Assembly (NCBI RefSeq): GCF_030711405.1
Contig: NZ_JAULSI010000035.1
Span: 1-64,000 of the forward strand
Direction: 5' to 3'
Length of the DNA: 64,000 nt
DNA from: Massilia brevitalea
GTDB lineage: Bacteria; Pseudomonadota; Gammaproteobacteria; Burkholderiales; Burkholderiaceae_D
Shown here: one piece after another, positions 16,328 through 25,892 of the stretch
Numbering within the stretch: the stretch's first letter is position 1
Layout of the letters: each line of letters starts with the position of its first letter
Translations under genes and position numbers: made by a program
Notes under the pieces: model-generated
The model's input: only the letters and a program-made list of their open reading frames with translations
Database searches by the model: none
What the model was told of the DNA's origin: nothing

Positions 16328-17083
16328 TTATTTGAGCACCGCCAGCCGGTCCTTGGCCGATTGCGCCGCCGGGGTGCCCGGGAACTTGCTCACCAGTTGC
16401 TGCAGTGTCTTCTTCGCCTTCGGCAGGTCCTTCAGTTCGGCATAGCTGGTGGCCATGTTCAGCATGGCGTCGGCCGCCTTCGGGCTGGTGCCGTAGGTGG
16501 TGGTGACGATTTCCTGGGCCGCGATCGCTTTCTTGTAGTCGCGCTGGGCGTAATAGGCATTGCCCAGCCAGTACTGCGCATTCGCGGCATAGGCCGAATC
16601 CGGATAACGCTTCACAAAGTCCTGCAACGAAGCGGCGGCAGCCTTGTAGTCGCCGCCCTTGAACGTTTCCATCGCGCTGTCGTAGGCCTGCTTTTCCGAC
16701 GGCAGCACTTCGGCGGTCTGGCCGTCGATGTTTTCCTGGCGCGGTTCGAGTTTCTTGATGCGGGCGTCGAGGTCGGCGTACAGGGTGCGCTGGCCGTTCT
16801 GCGCCTTGGCGACTTCGTTGGCCAGCACTTCGATCTGGCCGCGCAGCTTGGCGATCTCGGCCATGGTGCGCTCGTTCTGGTTCAGCATGTCGAGCGTCGC
16901 GGTCTTGTCGGCCTTGTTGTCGATGCGGCCGTTCAGGTCGCGCGCGATGTTGTCGACTTTAGCGCGCAGGTCGAGGATGGCCTTGCGGGCTTCGGCGTCG
17001 TCGAGCAGGCCGGCGGAGGCCTGCAGCGGCAGCCAGGCGGCGATCAGTAGGCAGGCAAGACGGGACGGAAGCAGTTTCTTCAT
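16328..17083 (-). CDS. cpoB: Cell division coordinator CpoB (YbgF)
   Basis: The 251-residue protein has a cleavable signal peptide (MKKLLPSRL... to ASA at about residue 25), a coiled-coil region (about 30-110) and a C-terminal set of TPR repeats with AMETFKGGDYKAAAASLQDF, AQYWLGNAYYAQRDYKKAI and AKKTLQQLVSKFPGTPAAQS. CpoB acts in the periplasm, linking peptidoglycan synthesis by PBP1B to outer-membrane constriction by Tol-Pal. It is the last gene of the tol-pal cluster, its usual place. A terminator-like hairpin separates it from pal, so its expression may be reduced relative to pal. The start at 17083 gives a proper signal peptide. Confidence 0.93.
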   Translation of the reverse strand: MKKLLPSRLACLLIAAWLPLQASAGLLDDAEARKAILDLRAKVDNIARDLNGRIDNKADKTATLDMLNQNERTMAEIAKLRGQIEVLANEVAKAQNGQRTLYADLDARIKKLEPRQENIDGQTAEVLPSEKQAYDSAMETFKGGDYKAAAASLQDFVKRYPDSAYAANAQYWLGNAYYAQRDYKKAIAAQEIVTTTYGTSPKAADAMLNMATSYAELKDLPKAKKTLQQLVSKFPGTPAAQSAKDRLAVLK

Positions 17084-17114
17084 GTCGGAGCTCTTTCTAA
17101 ACCAGTGTTGCAAT

Positions 17115-17155
17115 GGAAAACGGGGCGGGTTGCAGTCTGCACTGCACCCGCCCCG
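17115..17155 (-). terminator. Strong hairpin with short T tract between pal and cpoB
   Basis: A nearly perfect 14-15 bp GC-rich stem (17121-17155) with a single bulge is followed on the minus strand by GTTTT. It lies just after pal and may act as a partial terminator that sets cpoB below pal, or it may protect the pal end of the message. Confidence 0.55.
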
Positions 17156-17198
17156 CTGTCAATTAACCGGGTCTTAATGCGACCCGGACGCGACAGGA

Positions 17199-17723
17199 TT
17201 ACTGATAAACGATGTCGGCGCGACGGTTTTCAGCCCAGGCCGATTCGCCCGAACCGGTGGCTTTTGGCTTTTCTTCGCCCAGCGAGACGGCTTCCATCTG
17301 GCTTTCCGACACGCCCAGCGATGCCATCGAACGACGGACGGCTTCGGCGCGCTTCTGGCCCAGGGCCAGGTTGTATTCGGTGCCGCCGCGATCATCGGTG
17401 TTACCTTGGATCAGGACTTTGCGGCCCTGGTTCTTGGTCAGGTAGCCCGAGTGGTTCGACACGACCGGCTTGCCGTCTTCGCGCACGACGTAGCTGTCGA
17501 AGTCGAAGTAGACGCTGCGGTTGGCCAGCACGCCTTGCGGATCGTTCAGCGGGTCGGTGGTTGCGGTTTCGACTGGACGCACGTCGCGTGGGTCGGCGGC
17601 AGCGGCGACTGGCGTTGGCGACTTTTCTTCGACTGGCGCTGGTGCGTCCGGCACTGGGGTTTTGCACGCTGCCAGCAGGGCAGCGGAGGCGATGATGAAT
17701 GCGAGGCTCTTGGTATTGCGCAT
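17199..17723 (-). CDS. pal: Peptidoglycan-associated lipoprotein Pal
   Basis: The 174-residue protein has a lipoprotein signal peptide ending in the lipobox LAAC (cysteine at residue 20), a flexible proline/alanine-rich linker, and an OmpA-like domain from about residue 70 with NRSVYFDFDSYVV, the peptidoglycan-binding pattern IQGNTDDRGGTEYNLALGQK and a C-terminal NRRADIVYQ. Pal ties the outer membrane to peptidoglycan and partners TolB. It is 38 bp after tolB. A GGAGAG site precedes the start. Length and motifs are normal. Confidence 0.97.
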   Translation of the reverse strand: MRNTKSLAFIIASAALLAACKTPVPDAPAPVEEKSPTPVAAAADPRDVRPVETATTDPLNDPQGVLANRSVYFDFDSYVVREDGKPVVSNHSGYLTKNQGRKVLIQGNTDDRGGTEYNLALGQKRAEAVRRSMASLGVSESQMEAVSLGEEKPKATGSGESAWAENRRADIVYQ

Positions 17724-17760
17724 GGTTTCTCTCCTGGTCTTGGTTAGTGATTTGCTGCTA

Positions 17761-19026
17761 TTACTTCATGAAAGGACCCCAGCTGGGCTCCCGAATGTTT
17801 CCCGCTTTGGTCGTCAAACGTTGCTTGACCCGTCCATCCACCGAAACCACGGCCAGCGCAGTACGCCCGCCGCCTTTGTTCGCATACATGATGTACTTGC
17901 CGTTAGGCGAAAAACTCGGTTCGGTGGCCCCATCGGCCAGGCGCAGTTCCTGGCCGCTGGCCAGGTCCATCGCAAAGAGGGAATATCCGCCGTCGCGCTG
18001 CGAAATCCAGGCCAGGGTCTTGCCGTCTGGAGCCACGCGCGGGCTGATGTTATAGCTGCCATTGAAGGTGACGCGGCTTGCATTTCCGCCGTTCACGCTC
18101 ATTTTATAAATCTGCGGGCCGCCGCTGCGGTCGCTGGTGAAATAAATGGTCTGGCCGTCGGCCGAGAATTGCGGCTCGGTGTCGATGCCGTTGCTGTTGC
18201 TCAGGCGGCGCAGGCCGGAACCGTCGGCATTCACGATATACACCTGGTAGCTGCCCGATTTCGACAGGGCGATCGCCAGCTTGCTGCCGTCCGGCGACCA
18301 GCTCGGCGCCGAATTGCTGCCTTTTTCGTTGGCGATGACGCGGCGCTTGCCGCTAACCAGATCCTGCATGTAGATGACGGGCTTGCGGTCTTCGAACGAC
18401 ACGTAGGCGACCTTGCCGCCGTCCGGCGACCACGATGGCGAAATGATCGGTTCGCGGCCCTGCACGGCGATGATTTCGTTTTCGCCGTCGGCGTCGGCTA
18501 CAGCCAGCGCGTAATTGCGGCCGGCACGGTTTTCTTTCACGTAGGCGATGCGGGTCGAGAAAATGCCGCGCACGCCGGTGAGTTTTTCGTATACGTCGTC
18601 GGCGATGCGGTGGGCTTGCAGGCGGGTATAGCGCGGCTGCACTTCGCCGCCCAGGGCCGACAACTGGCCGCCCTTGACGGTATCGAAGAGTTTATAGCGC
18701 ACGGCGAAACGGCCGTCCGGCTGGCGCGATACGCTGCCGACGACAAGCGCATCGGCGCCGCGCGCTTTCCAGGCGCCGGCGTCGATGTTCGCGCTGTCGC
18801 TGATCACCTGGCCGGCGTCGATTACCTTGAACACGCCGCTGCGTTCCAGGTCGGCGCGAATAATCGCCGACACCTGGTCGGGCGCCACGCCTTCGTCGGC
18901 GAACGCCGCTACGGCGACCGGAATCTGGGTGCTGCTGACGCCGGCGATCTCGACGCGGAATTGCGCGTGCGCGGCGCTGCCCATCAGGAGGGAAACGCTG
19001 AACAGAAGGGTATGTAGTTTCTTCAT
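17761..19026 (-). CDS. tolB: Tol-Pal system beta-propeller protein TolB
   Basis: The 421-residue protein has a signal peptide (MKKLHTLLFSV... with AHA as cleavage site near residue 22), an N-terminal alpha/beta domain, and a six-bladed beta-propeller with repeated WSPDG motifs (ISPSWSPDGGKVAYVSFEDR, APSWSPDGSKLAIALSKSG). TolB is periplasmic and binds Pal and TolA. The start at 19026 is preferred because GAGAGG lies just upstream and it begins a clean signal peptide. It is 31 bp after tolA in the standard operon order. Confidence 0.97.
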   Translation of the reverse strand: MKKLHTLLFSVSLLMGSAAHAQFRVEIAGVSSTQIPVAVAAFADEGVAPDQVSAIIRADLERSGVFKVIDAGQVISDSANIDAGAWKARGADALVVGSVSRQPDGRFAVRYKLFDTVKGGQLSALGGEVQPRYTRLQAHRIADDVYEKLTGVRGIFSTRIAYVKENRAGRNYALAVADADGENEIIAVQGREPIISPSWSPDGGKVAYVSFEDRKPVIYMQDLVSGKRRVIANEKGSNSAPSWSPDGSKLAIALSKSGSYQVYIVNADGSGLRRLSNSNGIDTEPQFSADGQTIYFTSDRSGGPQIYKMSVNGGNASRVTFNGSYNISPRVAPDGKTLAWISQRDGGYSLFAMDLASGQELRLADGATEPSFSPNGKYIMYANKGGGRTALAVVSVDGRVKQRLTTKAGNIREPSWGPFMK

Positions 19027-19057
19027 TGGGCCTCTCAATATTGGTGTGGTGACGAGG

Positions 19058-20092
19058 TCACTGCAAATCTTTTAACTTGAAGACGAGTGGGAAAGTCCGT
19101 TCTACCGTACCATCTTTTTTCTTGGGTAGTGGTGACGATTTGTTAATGCCCCTTTCCACTGCTTCATCGAATGCCGGAACGCCGCTGCTCTTGGTCTTGC
19201 GCACCGACAGGATTTCTCCGGTCGGCAGCTGCTCGATACGGAATTCGACCGTCGGATTACCCGGCTCGTCGCCGCCCGGGTAGACCGTATTGCTCTTGAC
19301 CTTGGCTGCAATCGCCGCCTGGTAACCGCTGTCGAGTTTTGGCGCGCTCGATTTCTGGGCATTGCCGGTTGAACCGGCGGCGCCCGTGATGCGCTTGAGT
19401 TCATCACCACGAATCGCGTCCAGTTTCGCTTGTGCTGCCGCTTCGGCTTTGGCCTTTGCGGCTTTTTCGGCGGCGAGTTTCTTTTTCTTGTCGGCTTCGG
19501 CTTTTTCAGCCTTTTCTTTCTCAGCAGCGAGCTTCTTCTCGGCTTCTTTCTTTTTCTCTTCCTCTTTTTTCTTTTGCTCGGCGATATCGCGTTTCTTTTG
19601 ATCGTCGCGTTCCTTCGCTTCCTCGCGGCGTTTTTCCTCAGCCAGTTCCTTGCGCCGCTGTTCTTCACGCTCTTCGCGTTCCTCGCGTTTCTTTTGCTCA
19701 GCGATTTCGCGCTCGCGTTCCTTCTTCGCCAGCTCTTCCTTGCGCTGCTTTTCGCGCTCGAGCGCGATGTCCGGCGCGGCCGGTTTCACTGGCTCCGGCT
19801 CCACCACTTTCGGCGTTGGCGGCGGTGGCGTCGGGGCTGGCGGCGTCGGCTCCGGTTCGGGCTGCGGTTCAGCTTCCACCGGAGGCGCCGGCAGCGGCGG
19901 GGCGGCGGCCGTCTCGACCTTCATGTCCCACACTTCCGCCTCGACCGAGATCGGGGTATTGCTCTGCCAGCTGATACCGAAATACAAAAAGGCCAGCAGC
20001 AGGGCGTGCACGGCCAGCGCCAGCAAGATCGCTGGCATGCGGCTCGGTTCGGGCGGCACCGTGTATTGGGCGCCGGGGGAAGCTGGCTTCAT
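19058..20092 (-). CDS. tolA: Tol-Pal system protein TolA
   Basis: The 344-residue protein has one transmembrane helix near the N terminus (about residues 20-40), a proline-rich segment (about 63-108), a long charged coiled coil rich in E, K and A (about 110-235), and a C-terminal TonB-like domain with VKSNTVYPG and GVPAFDEAVERGI. TolA spans the periplasm and transmits the force made by TolQR to TolB-Pal. Here the end of the protein is VFKLKDLQ. The gene is 15 bp after tolR. Confidence 0.96.
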   Translation of the reverse strand: MKPASPGAQYTVPPEPSRMPAILLALAVHALLLAFLYFGISWQSNTPISVEAEVWDMKVETAAAPPLPAPPVEAEPQPEPEPTPPAPTPPPPTPKVVEPEPVKPAAPDIALEREKQRKEELAKKEREREIAEQKKREEREEREEQRRKELAEEKRREEAKERDDQKKRDIAEQKKKEEEKKKEAEKKLAAEKEKAEKAEADKKKKLAAEKAAKAKAEAAAQAKLDAIRGDELKRITGAAGSTGNAQKSSAPKLDSGYQAAIAAKVKSNTVYPGGDEPGNPTVEFRIEQLPTGEILSVRKTKSSGVPAFDEAVERGINKSSPLPKKKDGTVERTFPLVFKLKDLQ

Positions 20093-20107
20093 TACTCGTA
20101 TGACTCT

Positions 20108-20539
20108 TTACTGGGTGGCAAGGCCAACGCGGGCAATGCCCATCTTCTTCGCTTCCGAGATCATCTCGATCACTTCCTCGTACTTGCTTTCGCGGTCGCC
20201 GGCGATCAGCACCGGGTAGTCCGGGTTGTCCTGGTGCAGGGTGCGCAGGCGGGCGAGCAGGGCGGCGCGGTTGTCCATGTTTTCCGCCGGCGCCGATTCC
20301 TTGCCGTGCACGCCGATCGAGAGTTCCGCGTTCGGCTTGATCGAAATCTGGATGTAGGTGTCAGGCGGCAGCGTCGATTTTTCGGCGCGTGGCAAATTCA
20401 CCACATTTGGCGTCTCGTTGGCTGGCACCGCCATGAAAATGATGAGCAGCACCAGCATCACGTCGATGTAGGGCACGACGTTGATTTCAGCTTTCAGTTT
20501 GCTGCGGCGCCCGCTGCGCATGCTGCTGGAATTGGCCAT
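20108..20539 (-). CDS. tolR: Tol-Pal system protein TolR
   Basis: The 143-residue protein has one transmembrane helix with the conserved proton-path aspartate (INVVPYIDVMLVLLIIF, about residues 19-35) and an ExbD/TolR periplasmic domain ending in KKMGIARVGLATQ. It works with TolQ as an ion-driven motor in the inner membrane. The gene lies 17 bp after tolQ and 15 bp before tolA. Confidence 0.96.
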   Translation of the reverse strand: MANSSSMRSGRRSKLKAEINVVPYIDVMLVLLIIFMAVPANETPNVVNLPRAEKSTLPPDTYIQISIKPNAELSIGVHGKESAPAENMDNRAALLARLRTLHQDNPDYPVLIAGDRESKYEEVIEMISEAKKMGIARVGLATQ

Positions 20540-20556
20540 GTCGGTTCCTCCTGCGA

Positions 20557-21240
20557 TCAGCGCGACTGGCGCTGCAGGATGTTCGAGAATTCCTCGACGA
20601 AGCTTTCGAAGCGAATCGCCAGGCGGTCGATGTCGTGGGTGAAGCGGTTGTAGGCGACCACGGCAGGAATCGCGGCGAACAGGCCGATGGCGGTGGCGAT
20701 CAGCGCTTCGGCAATGCCGGGCGCGACCACGGCCAGCGTGGCTTGCTGGACATTCGCCAGGCCGCGGAAGGCGTTCATGATGCCCCAGACGGTGCCGAGC
20801 AGGCCAATGTAAGGCGAGACCGAACCGACCGACGCCAGGAAGTTCAGGTGCAGGTCGAGCGCATCGAGTTCACGCTGGAAGGCAGCGCGCATGGCGCGGC
20901 GGGCGCCGTCGAGCACTGCGCCCATGTCGAGGGCGTCGCGCGAGGCTTGCTTGCCCTTGATGAACTCGCCCATGCCCGCTTCGAAGATGCGTGCCAGGGC
21001 GCCGCTCTGGTCGCGCTGGGCGCTGGCGCTCTGGTGCAGGGTGTGCAGGTTGCCGCCGGCCCAGAAGCTGCGCTCGAACTGCTCGGTCTGGCGACGTGCG
21101 GCGCGAATCGCGAACAGCTTGCGGAAGATGTACGACCACGAGAAGACCGACAACAGCAACAGCAACAGCATGATGAGCTGCACCAGGATATGCGCGTTAC
21201 TGATCAGGGCAATGAAAGAAAGGTCGTGGGTCGGGGTCAT
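20557..21240 (-). CDS. tolQ: Tol-Pal system protein TolQ
   Basis: The 227-residue protein is a MotA/TolQ/ExbB proton-channel protein: one N-terminal transmembrane helix rich in leucine, a cytoplasmic loop, then two helices around SVSPYIGLLGTVWGIMNAF and IAEALIATAIGLFAAIPAVVAYN. It forms the pentameric channel of the Tol motor with TolR. It follows ybgC by 25 bp. The poly-leucine run is encoded by short CAACAG-type repeats (plus-strand reading), a small repeat tract without frame risk because its unit is six bases. Confidence 0.96.
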   Translation of the reverse strand: MTPTHDLSFIALISNAHILVQLIMLLLLLLSVFSWSYIFRKLFAIRAARRQTEQFERSFWAGGNLHTLHQSASAQRDQSGALARIFEAGMGEFIKGKQASRDALDMGAVLDGARRAMRAAFQRELDALDLHLNFLASVGSVSPYIGLLGTVWGIMNAFRGLANVQQATLAVVAPGIAEALIATAIGLFAAIPAVVAYNRFTHDIDRLAIRFESFVEEFSNILQRQSR

Positions 21241-21265
21241 CGGTTGGGCAATATTGTCGGTTTAT

Positions 21266-21682
21266 TCAAGCGGCACGCATTTTATCAGCCACGTGGCCGG
21301 GGAGCGAGCGCGGCCGTACAGACGCGAGGTCGACGCAGCCGACCTTGACGCTGGCTTCGGCCAGGAGCACGTCGCCGCGGTAGGCCTTTTGCGCAAACTG
21401 CACCGAGGCGCGGCCGAGCTTTTCGACCGCCAGGGTCAGCGTGATTTCGTCGTCCAGGCGCGCCGGTGAGTGGTAGTCGATGGTGGCGCTCTTCACCACA
21501 AAGCCGGCATGGTCCGAGGCAATCAAATCCTGCTGGCCAATGCCCGCCGCACGCAGCCATTCGGTGCGCGCACGTTCGAAGAACTTCAGGTAATTCGCGT
21601 AGAACACGATGCCGCCGGCGTCGGTGTCTTCGTAATAGACCCTGACAGGCCAGGTGAAAACGGAGGGCATGCTACAAGCCAT
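21266..21682 (-). CDS. ybgC: Acyl-CoA thioesterase YbgC
   Basis: The protein of about 138 residues is a hotdog-fold thioesterase with the YbgC signature VYYEDTDAGGIVFYANYLKF, whose aspartate is catalytic, and FFERARTEWLRAAG. It hydrolyses acyl-CoA and heads the tol-pal operon as in most proteobacteria. The start is uncertain: ATG at 21682 and ATG at 21670 are both possible and neither has a clear ribosome-binding site. Codons further upstream look non-coding. Confidence 0.93.
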   Translation of the reverse strand: MACSMPSVFTWPVRVYYEDTDAGGIVFYANYLKFFERARTEWLRAAGIGQQDLIASDHAGFVVKSATIDYHSPARLDDEITLTLAVEKLGRASVQFAQKAYRGDVLLAEASVKVGCVDLASVRPRSLPGHVADKMRAA

Positions 21683-21916
21683 AAATGATAATAAGAAACA
21701 TTTTACGCTATTCGACTTCGCATATGTACTCCAGCGAACATGACGGATGGACAAGCGCTACCATGGCGCATGCTGTGACTTGCCAAGATTTCAGGGGTAG
21801 TAGACGAGATGCAACCCTGTCAAGACAACAACTGTAACACTTTCTCACAATTATCAGAGGTGGGGCGCACGGTGTGCATATGTTCTGCCCAGCGGTATCT
21901 GTCGCGGATAATCGGC

Positions 21917-22030
21917 GGTAGGGTGGGCACTTGTGCCCACGCGGTATGGTACTCATGCATACCGGGCTGTCGCTCATTGGCGAATCAACTCAACCGGTGA
22001 GACCGCGTGGGCACAAGTGCCCACCCTACC
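21917..22030. repeat. REPIN-like inverted doublet, copy 1
   Basis: Two short palindromic units, at 21917-21945 and 22002-22030, face each other around a 56-bp spacer. Each is itself a palindrome built on GTGGGCAC-N-GTGCCCAC, and the outer arm reads GGTAGGGTGGGCAC. The same design recurs at 34707 and 49617. Paired inverted REP sequences are called REPINs and are moved by RAYT transposases; none is in this window. The rest of the gap 21683-22086 shows nothing else. Confidence 0.8.
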
Positions 22031-22086
22031 AAATCGCTGATCAACCGGTTTTTCAGGAAGAAAACGTATGCGATTCGCACGAAACC

Positions 22087-22833
22087 TCAGCTGCGCTTGA
22101 TATTGAACGGTGAGAACCCCTGGCAGGTCGGCATCAGCTCGATCAGGTTCACATTGATATGCGGCGGCAGGGTCGCAATCCAGTACGCCGTCTCGGCAAT
22201 ATCCTGCGCGGTCAGCGGCGTAGTGCCTTCGTACACCTTGGCCGCGGCCGCATCGTCGCCCTTGAAGCGCACGTTCGAGAATTCGGTGCCGCCGCACAGC
22301 CCCGGCGCCAGGTTGGTGGCGCGCACGCCGGTGCCAACCAGATCGGCGCGCAGGTTCAGCGTAAATTGTTCGACGAAGGCCTTGGTGGCGCCGTACACAT
22401 TGCCGCCAGGGTAAGGATAGTGTCCCGCCACCGAGCCGAGGTTGATGATCAGCCCGCTGCCGCGCCCGACCATCGCCGGCAGGATCGCGCGGGTCATGGT
22501 CACCAGGCCCTGGCAATTGGTGGCGATCATGGTTTGCCAATCGGCCAGCGGCGCCTCATGGGCCGGCGCGGTGCCCAGTGCCAGGCCGGCGTTGTTGATC
22601 AGCACGTCGATCGGGCGCCAGGACTGCGGCAGCAGGGCCAACGCTTCCTCGATCGAGGCCTTGTCGGTCACGTCCATCTCCACCGGCAGCGCCGAGTCGC
22701 CCAGTTCGGCGGCGAGGGCGTCGAGACGGTCCTTGCGGCGCGCCGCCATCACGACCTGGTGGCCGTGGCGGACGAAAGTGCGCGCCATGTCGGCGCCGAA
22801 GCCGGCCGATGCGCCGGTGATGAAAACGATCAT
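22087..22833 (-). CDS. Short-chain dehydrogenase/reductase (YdfG-like)
   Basis: The 248-residue protein is a classical SDR: nucleotide-binding TGASAGFG at residues 6-13, NNAG at about 81-84, the catalytic serine in NLGSVAGHYPYPGG and the YxxxK pair in YGATK. Closest in character to YdfG, the NADP-dependent 3-hydroxy acid/serine dehydrogenase, including the C-terminal INVNLIELMP, but substrate cannot be fixed from sequence. The start at 22833 has GAGGA about 7 bases upstream; the open frame further upstream overlaps the glyA promoter and is not coding. It is divergent from glyA. Confidence 0.9.
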   Translation of the reverse strand: MIVFITGASAGFGADMARTFVRHGHQVVMAARRKDRLDALAAELGDSALPVEMDVTDKASIEEALALLPQSWRPIDVLINNAGLALGTAPAHEAPLADWQTMIATNCQGLVTMTRAILPAMVGRGSGLIINLGSVAGHYPYPGGNVYGATKAFVEQFTLNLRADLVGTGVRATNLAPGLCGGTEFSNVRFKGDDAAAAKVYEGTTPLTAQDIAETAYWIATLPPHINVNLIELMPTCQGFSPFNIKRS

Positions 22834-22928
22834 GATGAATCCTCGGGTTGGCTGAACCCGGTGATTGTAGCCGAAACGATCATGTTGACCGACCTTTACG
22901 GCCCGTTGCCGCCAGGTCGGCGGTTTCC

Positions 22929-22957
22929 TTGCCCTGAATGGGCACATCACATACAAT
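22929..22957 (+). promoter_or_regulatory. Probable sigma-70 promoter for glyA
   Basis: TTGCCC (22929-22934) and TACAAT (22952-22957) are separated by 17 bp. Transcription from here would begin about 8 bases before the ZTP riboswitch, which fits well. Confidence 0.6.
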
Positions 22958-22971
22958 CCGAGCTCCATTTG

Positions 22972-23070
22972 CGTCTCACGTGACTGGCGAAAACCGCATG
23001 AGCCTGGCTCTGCGGCAAGGTGGTTACCACCGTGGAGCGTGAGACCCCATCCGCCGTTCGCCTGGGCAAC
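22972..23070 (+). promoter_or_regulatory. ZTP (pfl-type) riboswitch upstream of glyA
   Basis: The leader contains the conserved pieces of the pfl/ZTP aptamer in order: GTCTCACGTGACTGGCG, a variable hairpin, GTGGTTACCACCGTGGAGCG leading to GTGAGACC that closes the first stem, then after a short linker CCGTTCGCCTGGGCA. This aptamer binds ZMP/ZTP, which build up when 10-formyl-tetrahydrofolate is short, and is known upstream of glyA and other one-carbon genes. GCCTGGGC (23060-23067) can also pair with GTCCAGGC at 23116-23123, a possible switch helix, before the glyA start at 23180. Confidence 0.88.
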
Positions 23071-23179
23071 CGACAATGTGCACGCGCAGCAGACCTCTGC
23101 CGCGCGGCCGCTTGCGTCCAGGCTTCCTGCCGATCCGGCTCTGCCCTGTCTGGTTCTCTTATCGATTGGAGTTTTGTTC

Positions 23180-24427
<1,248 letters not shown>

Positions 24428-24535
24428 TCGTCACAACGCTACAAACGTAGTAGAGTTCAGGAACGGCGTCAGAAGCATGGCGCCGTTCCTTGCATTACCC
24501 AGCATTATCCGCATCATCAGCACCATCGGCGCCCC

Positions 24536-24994
24536 ATGAAATGTCCGTTCTGCCAGCATGAAGATACCCAGGTCCTCGATACGCGCGTATCCGAGGAAGG
24601 CGACGCCATCCGCCGCCGCCGCCGCTGCGTGCAATGCGACAAGCGCTTCACCACCTACGAACGCATCGAACTGTCGATGCCGATCATCGTCAAGAAGAAC
24701 GGCAGCCGCACCGAATTCGCCTCCAGCAAACTGCGCGGCAGCCTGATGCTGGCCCTGCGCAAGCGCCCTGTATCGGCCGAAGCCATCGACGCCGCCGTCG
24801 CATCCATCGAGGAAAAACTGCTCACCAGCGGACGCCGCGAAGTCGATACCGGCTATGTCGGCGAACTGGTGATGCAGGAACTCAAGCGGCTCGACGAGAT
24901 CGCTTACATCCGCTTTGCCTCCGTCTATAAAGACTTCAAGGACCTCGCCGAGTTCCAGCAAGCGCTTGCCGAAGTCGGGCATTCGCGCAAATAA
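24536..24994 (+). CDS. nrdR: Transcriptional repressor NrdR
   Basis: The 152-residue protein is a complete NrdR: an N-terminal zinc ribbon (CPFCQHEDT... with a second CVQC pair at about residues 31-34) and an ATP-cone domain ([19 protein letters not shown]). NrdR senses ATP/dATP and represses ribonucleotide reductase genes. It sits behind glyA, as often in this order. Its last 83 codons recur as a fragment at 25893-26143. Confidence 0.97.
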   Translation: MKCPFCQHEDTQVLDTRVSEEGDAIRRRRRCVQCDKRFTTYERIELSMPIIVKKNGSRTEFASSKLRGSLMLALRKRPVSAEAIDAAVASIEEKLLTSGRREVDTGYVGELVMQELKRLDEIAYIRFASVYKDFKDLAEFQQALAEVGHSRK

Positions 24995-25138
24995 ATCCGC
25001 GGTTCTACGCGACCCTGGCACACACAACTTTGGCAAGCGCGCACGCTTGAGCGGCCGCATGGGTGCGTCTTAGCTCGCTGATAACTTCACAGCTCGCGCG
25101 AATTCCCGCGCCTTGAACCTGTGGAGGTGGCCGTGCAA
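24745..25138 (+). repeat. Duplicated segment, copy 1 (nrdR 3' end plus spacer)
   Basis: This stretch, the nrdR 3' end and the spacer up to the second codon of a former pilV, is repeated at 25893-26288 with roughly 93-95 percent identity by eye. In the nrdR part most differences are synonymous, as between orthologues of related strains. The similarity stops abruptly at 25139, where the low-GC insert begins. Confidence 0.85.
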
Positions 25139-25167
25139 GATCGTTTCCGATTATAGAGGAGGACGAA

Positions 25168-25494
25168 ATGAAACAAGGAAGACCGTTCGTGGCATTTAGT
25201 CTGGAACCTTCAGATGACGCTTTGCATATAACGTTATTGTCTGGACCTCGTGTTTTACGAAATGAAGTAGTCGAACAAACGTTCACCGATTTACCCAGCC
25301 TGAGTCTTCATGGCTTAGATGGTGGCGCGGCAATCATTGGTAAATTCGTGCTCGCGGTACTGCAACGAGAATATCCCGAGAAGTTCAAGAAGTATCCGAA
25401 TCTCATCATTAAAGTGGGTAGAGGACCTACTGAAGAAGATCTGAAAGCAATGGAAGAGAGGCTCGGGCTCGATGCCTCTGATGAAGGAGGTTAA
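25168..25494 (+). CDS. Small protein of unknown function on a low-GC insert
   Basis: The 108-residue protein is preceded by an excellent GAGGAGG ribosome-binding site. It reads as a compact soluble protein: a beta-rich first half (FVAFSLEPSDDALHITLLSG, then VLRNEVVEQTFTDLPSL) and a helical, acidic second half (FVLAVLQREYPEKFKKYPNL, EEDLKAMEERLGLDASDEGG). No signal peptide or membrane segment. Codon use is clearly more AT-rich than in neighbours, pointing to recent acquisition. The insert replaces the first two thirds of a pilV copy within a duplication. I do not recognise the family; small soluble acidic proteins on such inserts are sometimes immunity proteins, but that is speculation. Confidence 0.6.
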   Translation: MKQGRPFVAFSLEPSDDALHITLLSGPRVLRNEVVEQTFTDLPSLSLHGLDGGAAIIGKFVLAVLQREYPEKFKKYPNLIIKVGRGPTEEDLKAMEERLGLDASDEGG

Positions 25495-25542
25495 GTAGTA
25501 CGTTAGCCTGCACCATATCGGTCCAATACGAACGTCAGGCGC

Positions 25543-25796
25543 AGCCAGCCTGGCCCGGTTCGACCTGTATGAGACGGCGCGTCTCGTGCACAGAGCATTC
25601 CCGGCGGCCGCATCGCGGCCTGCCGCGACGCCACTGTCTGGAACCCGGCCCTGCAGGCGCCCGACTGGGATTGCGTAAGTTTGGCCTCGGCCCCATCGTC
25701 GTCAAGCATGGATAGTGCATGCATTCCAGGCAGGGCTAGCCAGCATACAAGCGCCTGCCTTTGTCACCATGGTGGTGCCAGGATGAGCGCCCGCTT
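25543..25796 (+). pseudogene. Decayed 3' fragment of pilV
   Basis: This stretch matches the last third of the intact pilV at 26282-26833 (for example the segment giving SLARFDLYETARLV), with many substitutions and small deletions that break the frame. The 5' two thirds are missing, replaced by the insert at 25139-25542. It is a dead copy left by the duplication. Confidence 0.8.
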
Positions 25797-25870
25797 GCGC
25801 CAACGCGGCATGAGCCTTACCGAACTGCTGGCTAGCTTCACTATACTGGTCAAATCGACTGCTTTTCAAG
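25793..25870 (+). pseudogene. 5' fragment of pilW
   Basis: An ATG at 25793 opens a short frame that reads [14 protein letters not shown], matching the prepilin start of the intact pilW at 26830. It keeps the overlap with the preceding pilV fragment seen in the intact pair. Similarity ends after about 25 codons, and an nrdR fragment follows. Confidence 0.75.
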
Positions 25871-25892
25871 CTGGTTATGCAAATACAGCCGT

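Noticed and set aside
21150-21175. CAACAG repeats in tolQ as a phase-variable tract
   Set aside because: The six-base unit keeps the frame and encodes leucines within a membrane helix; only three units are present.
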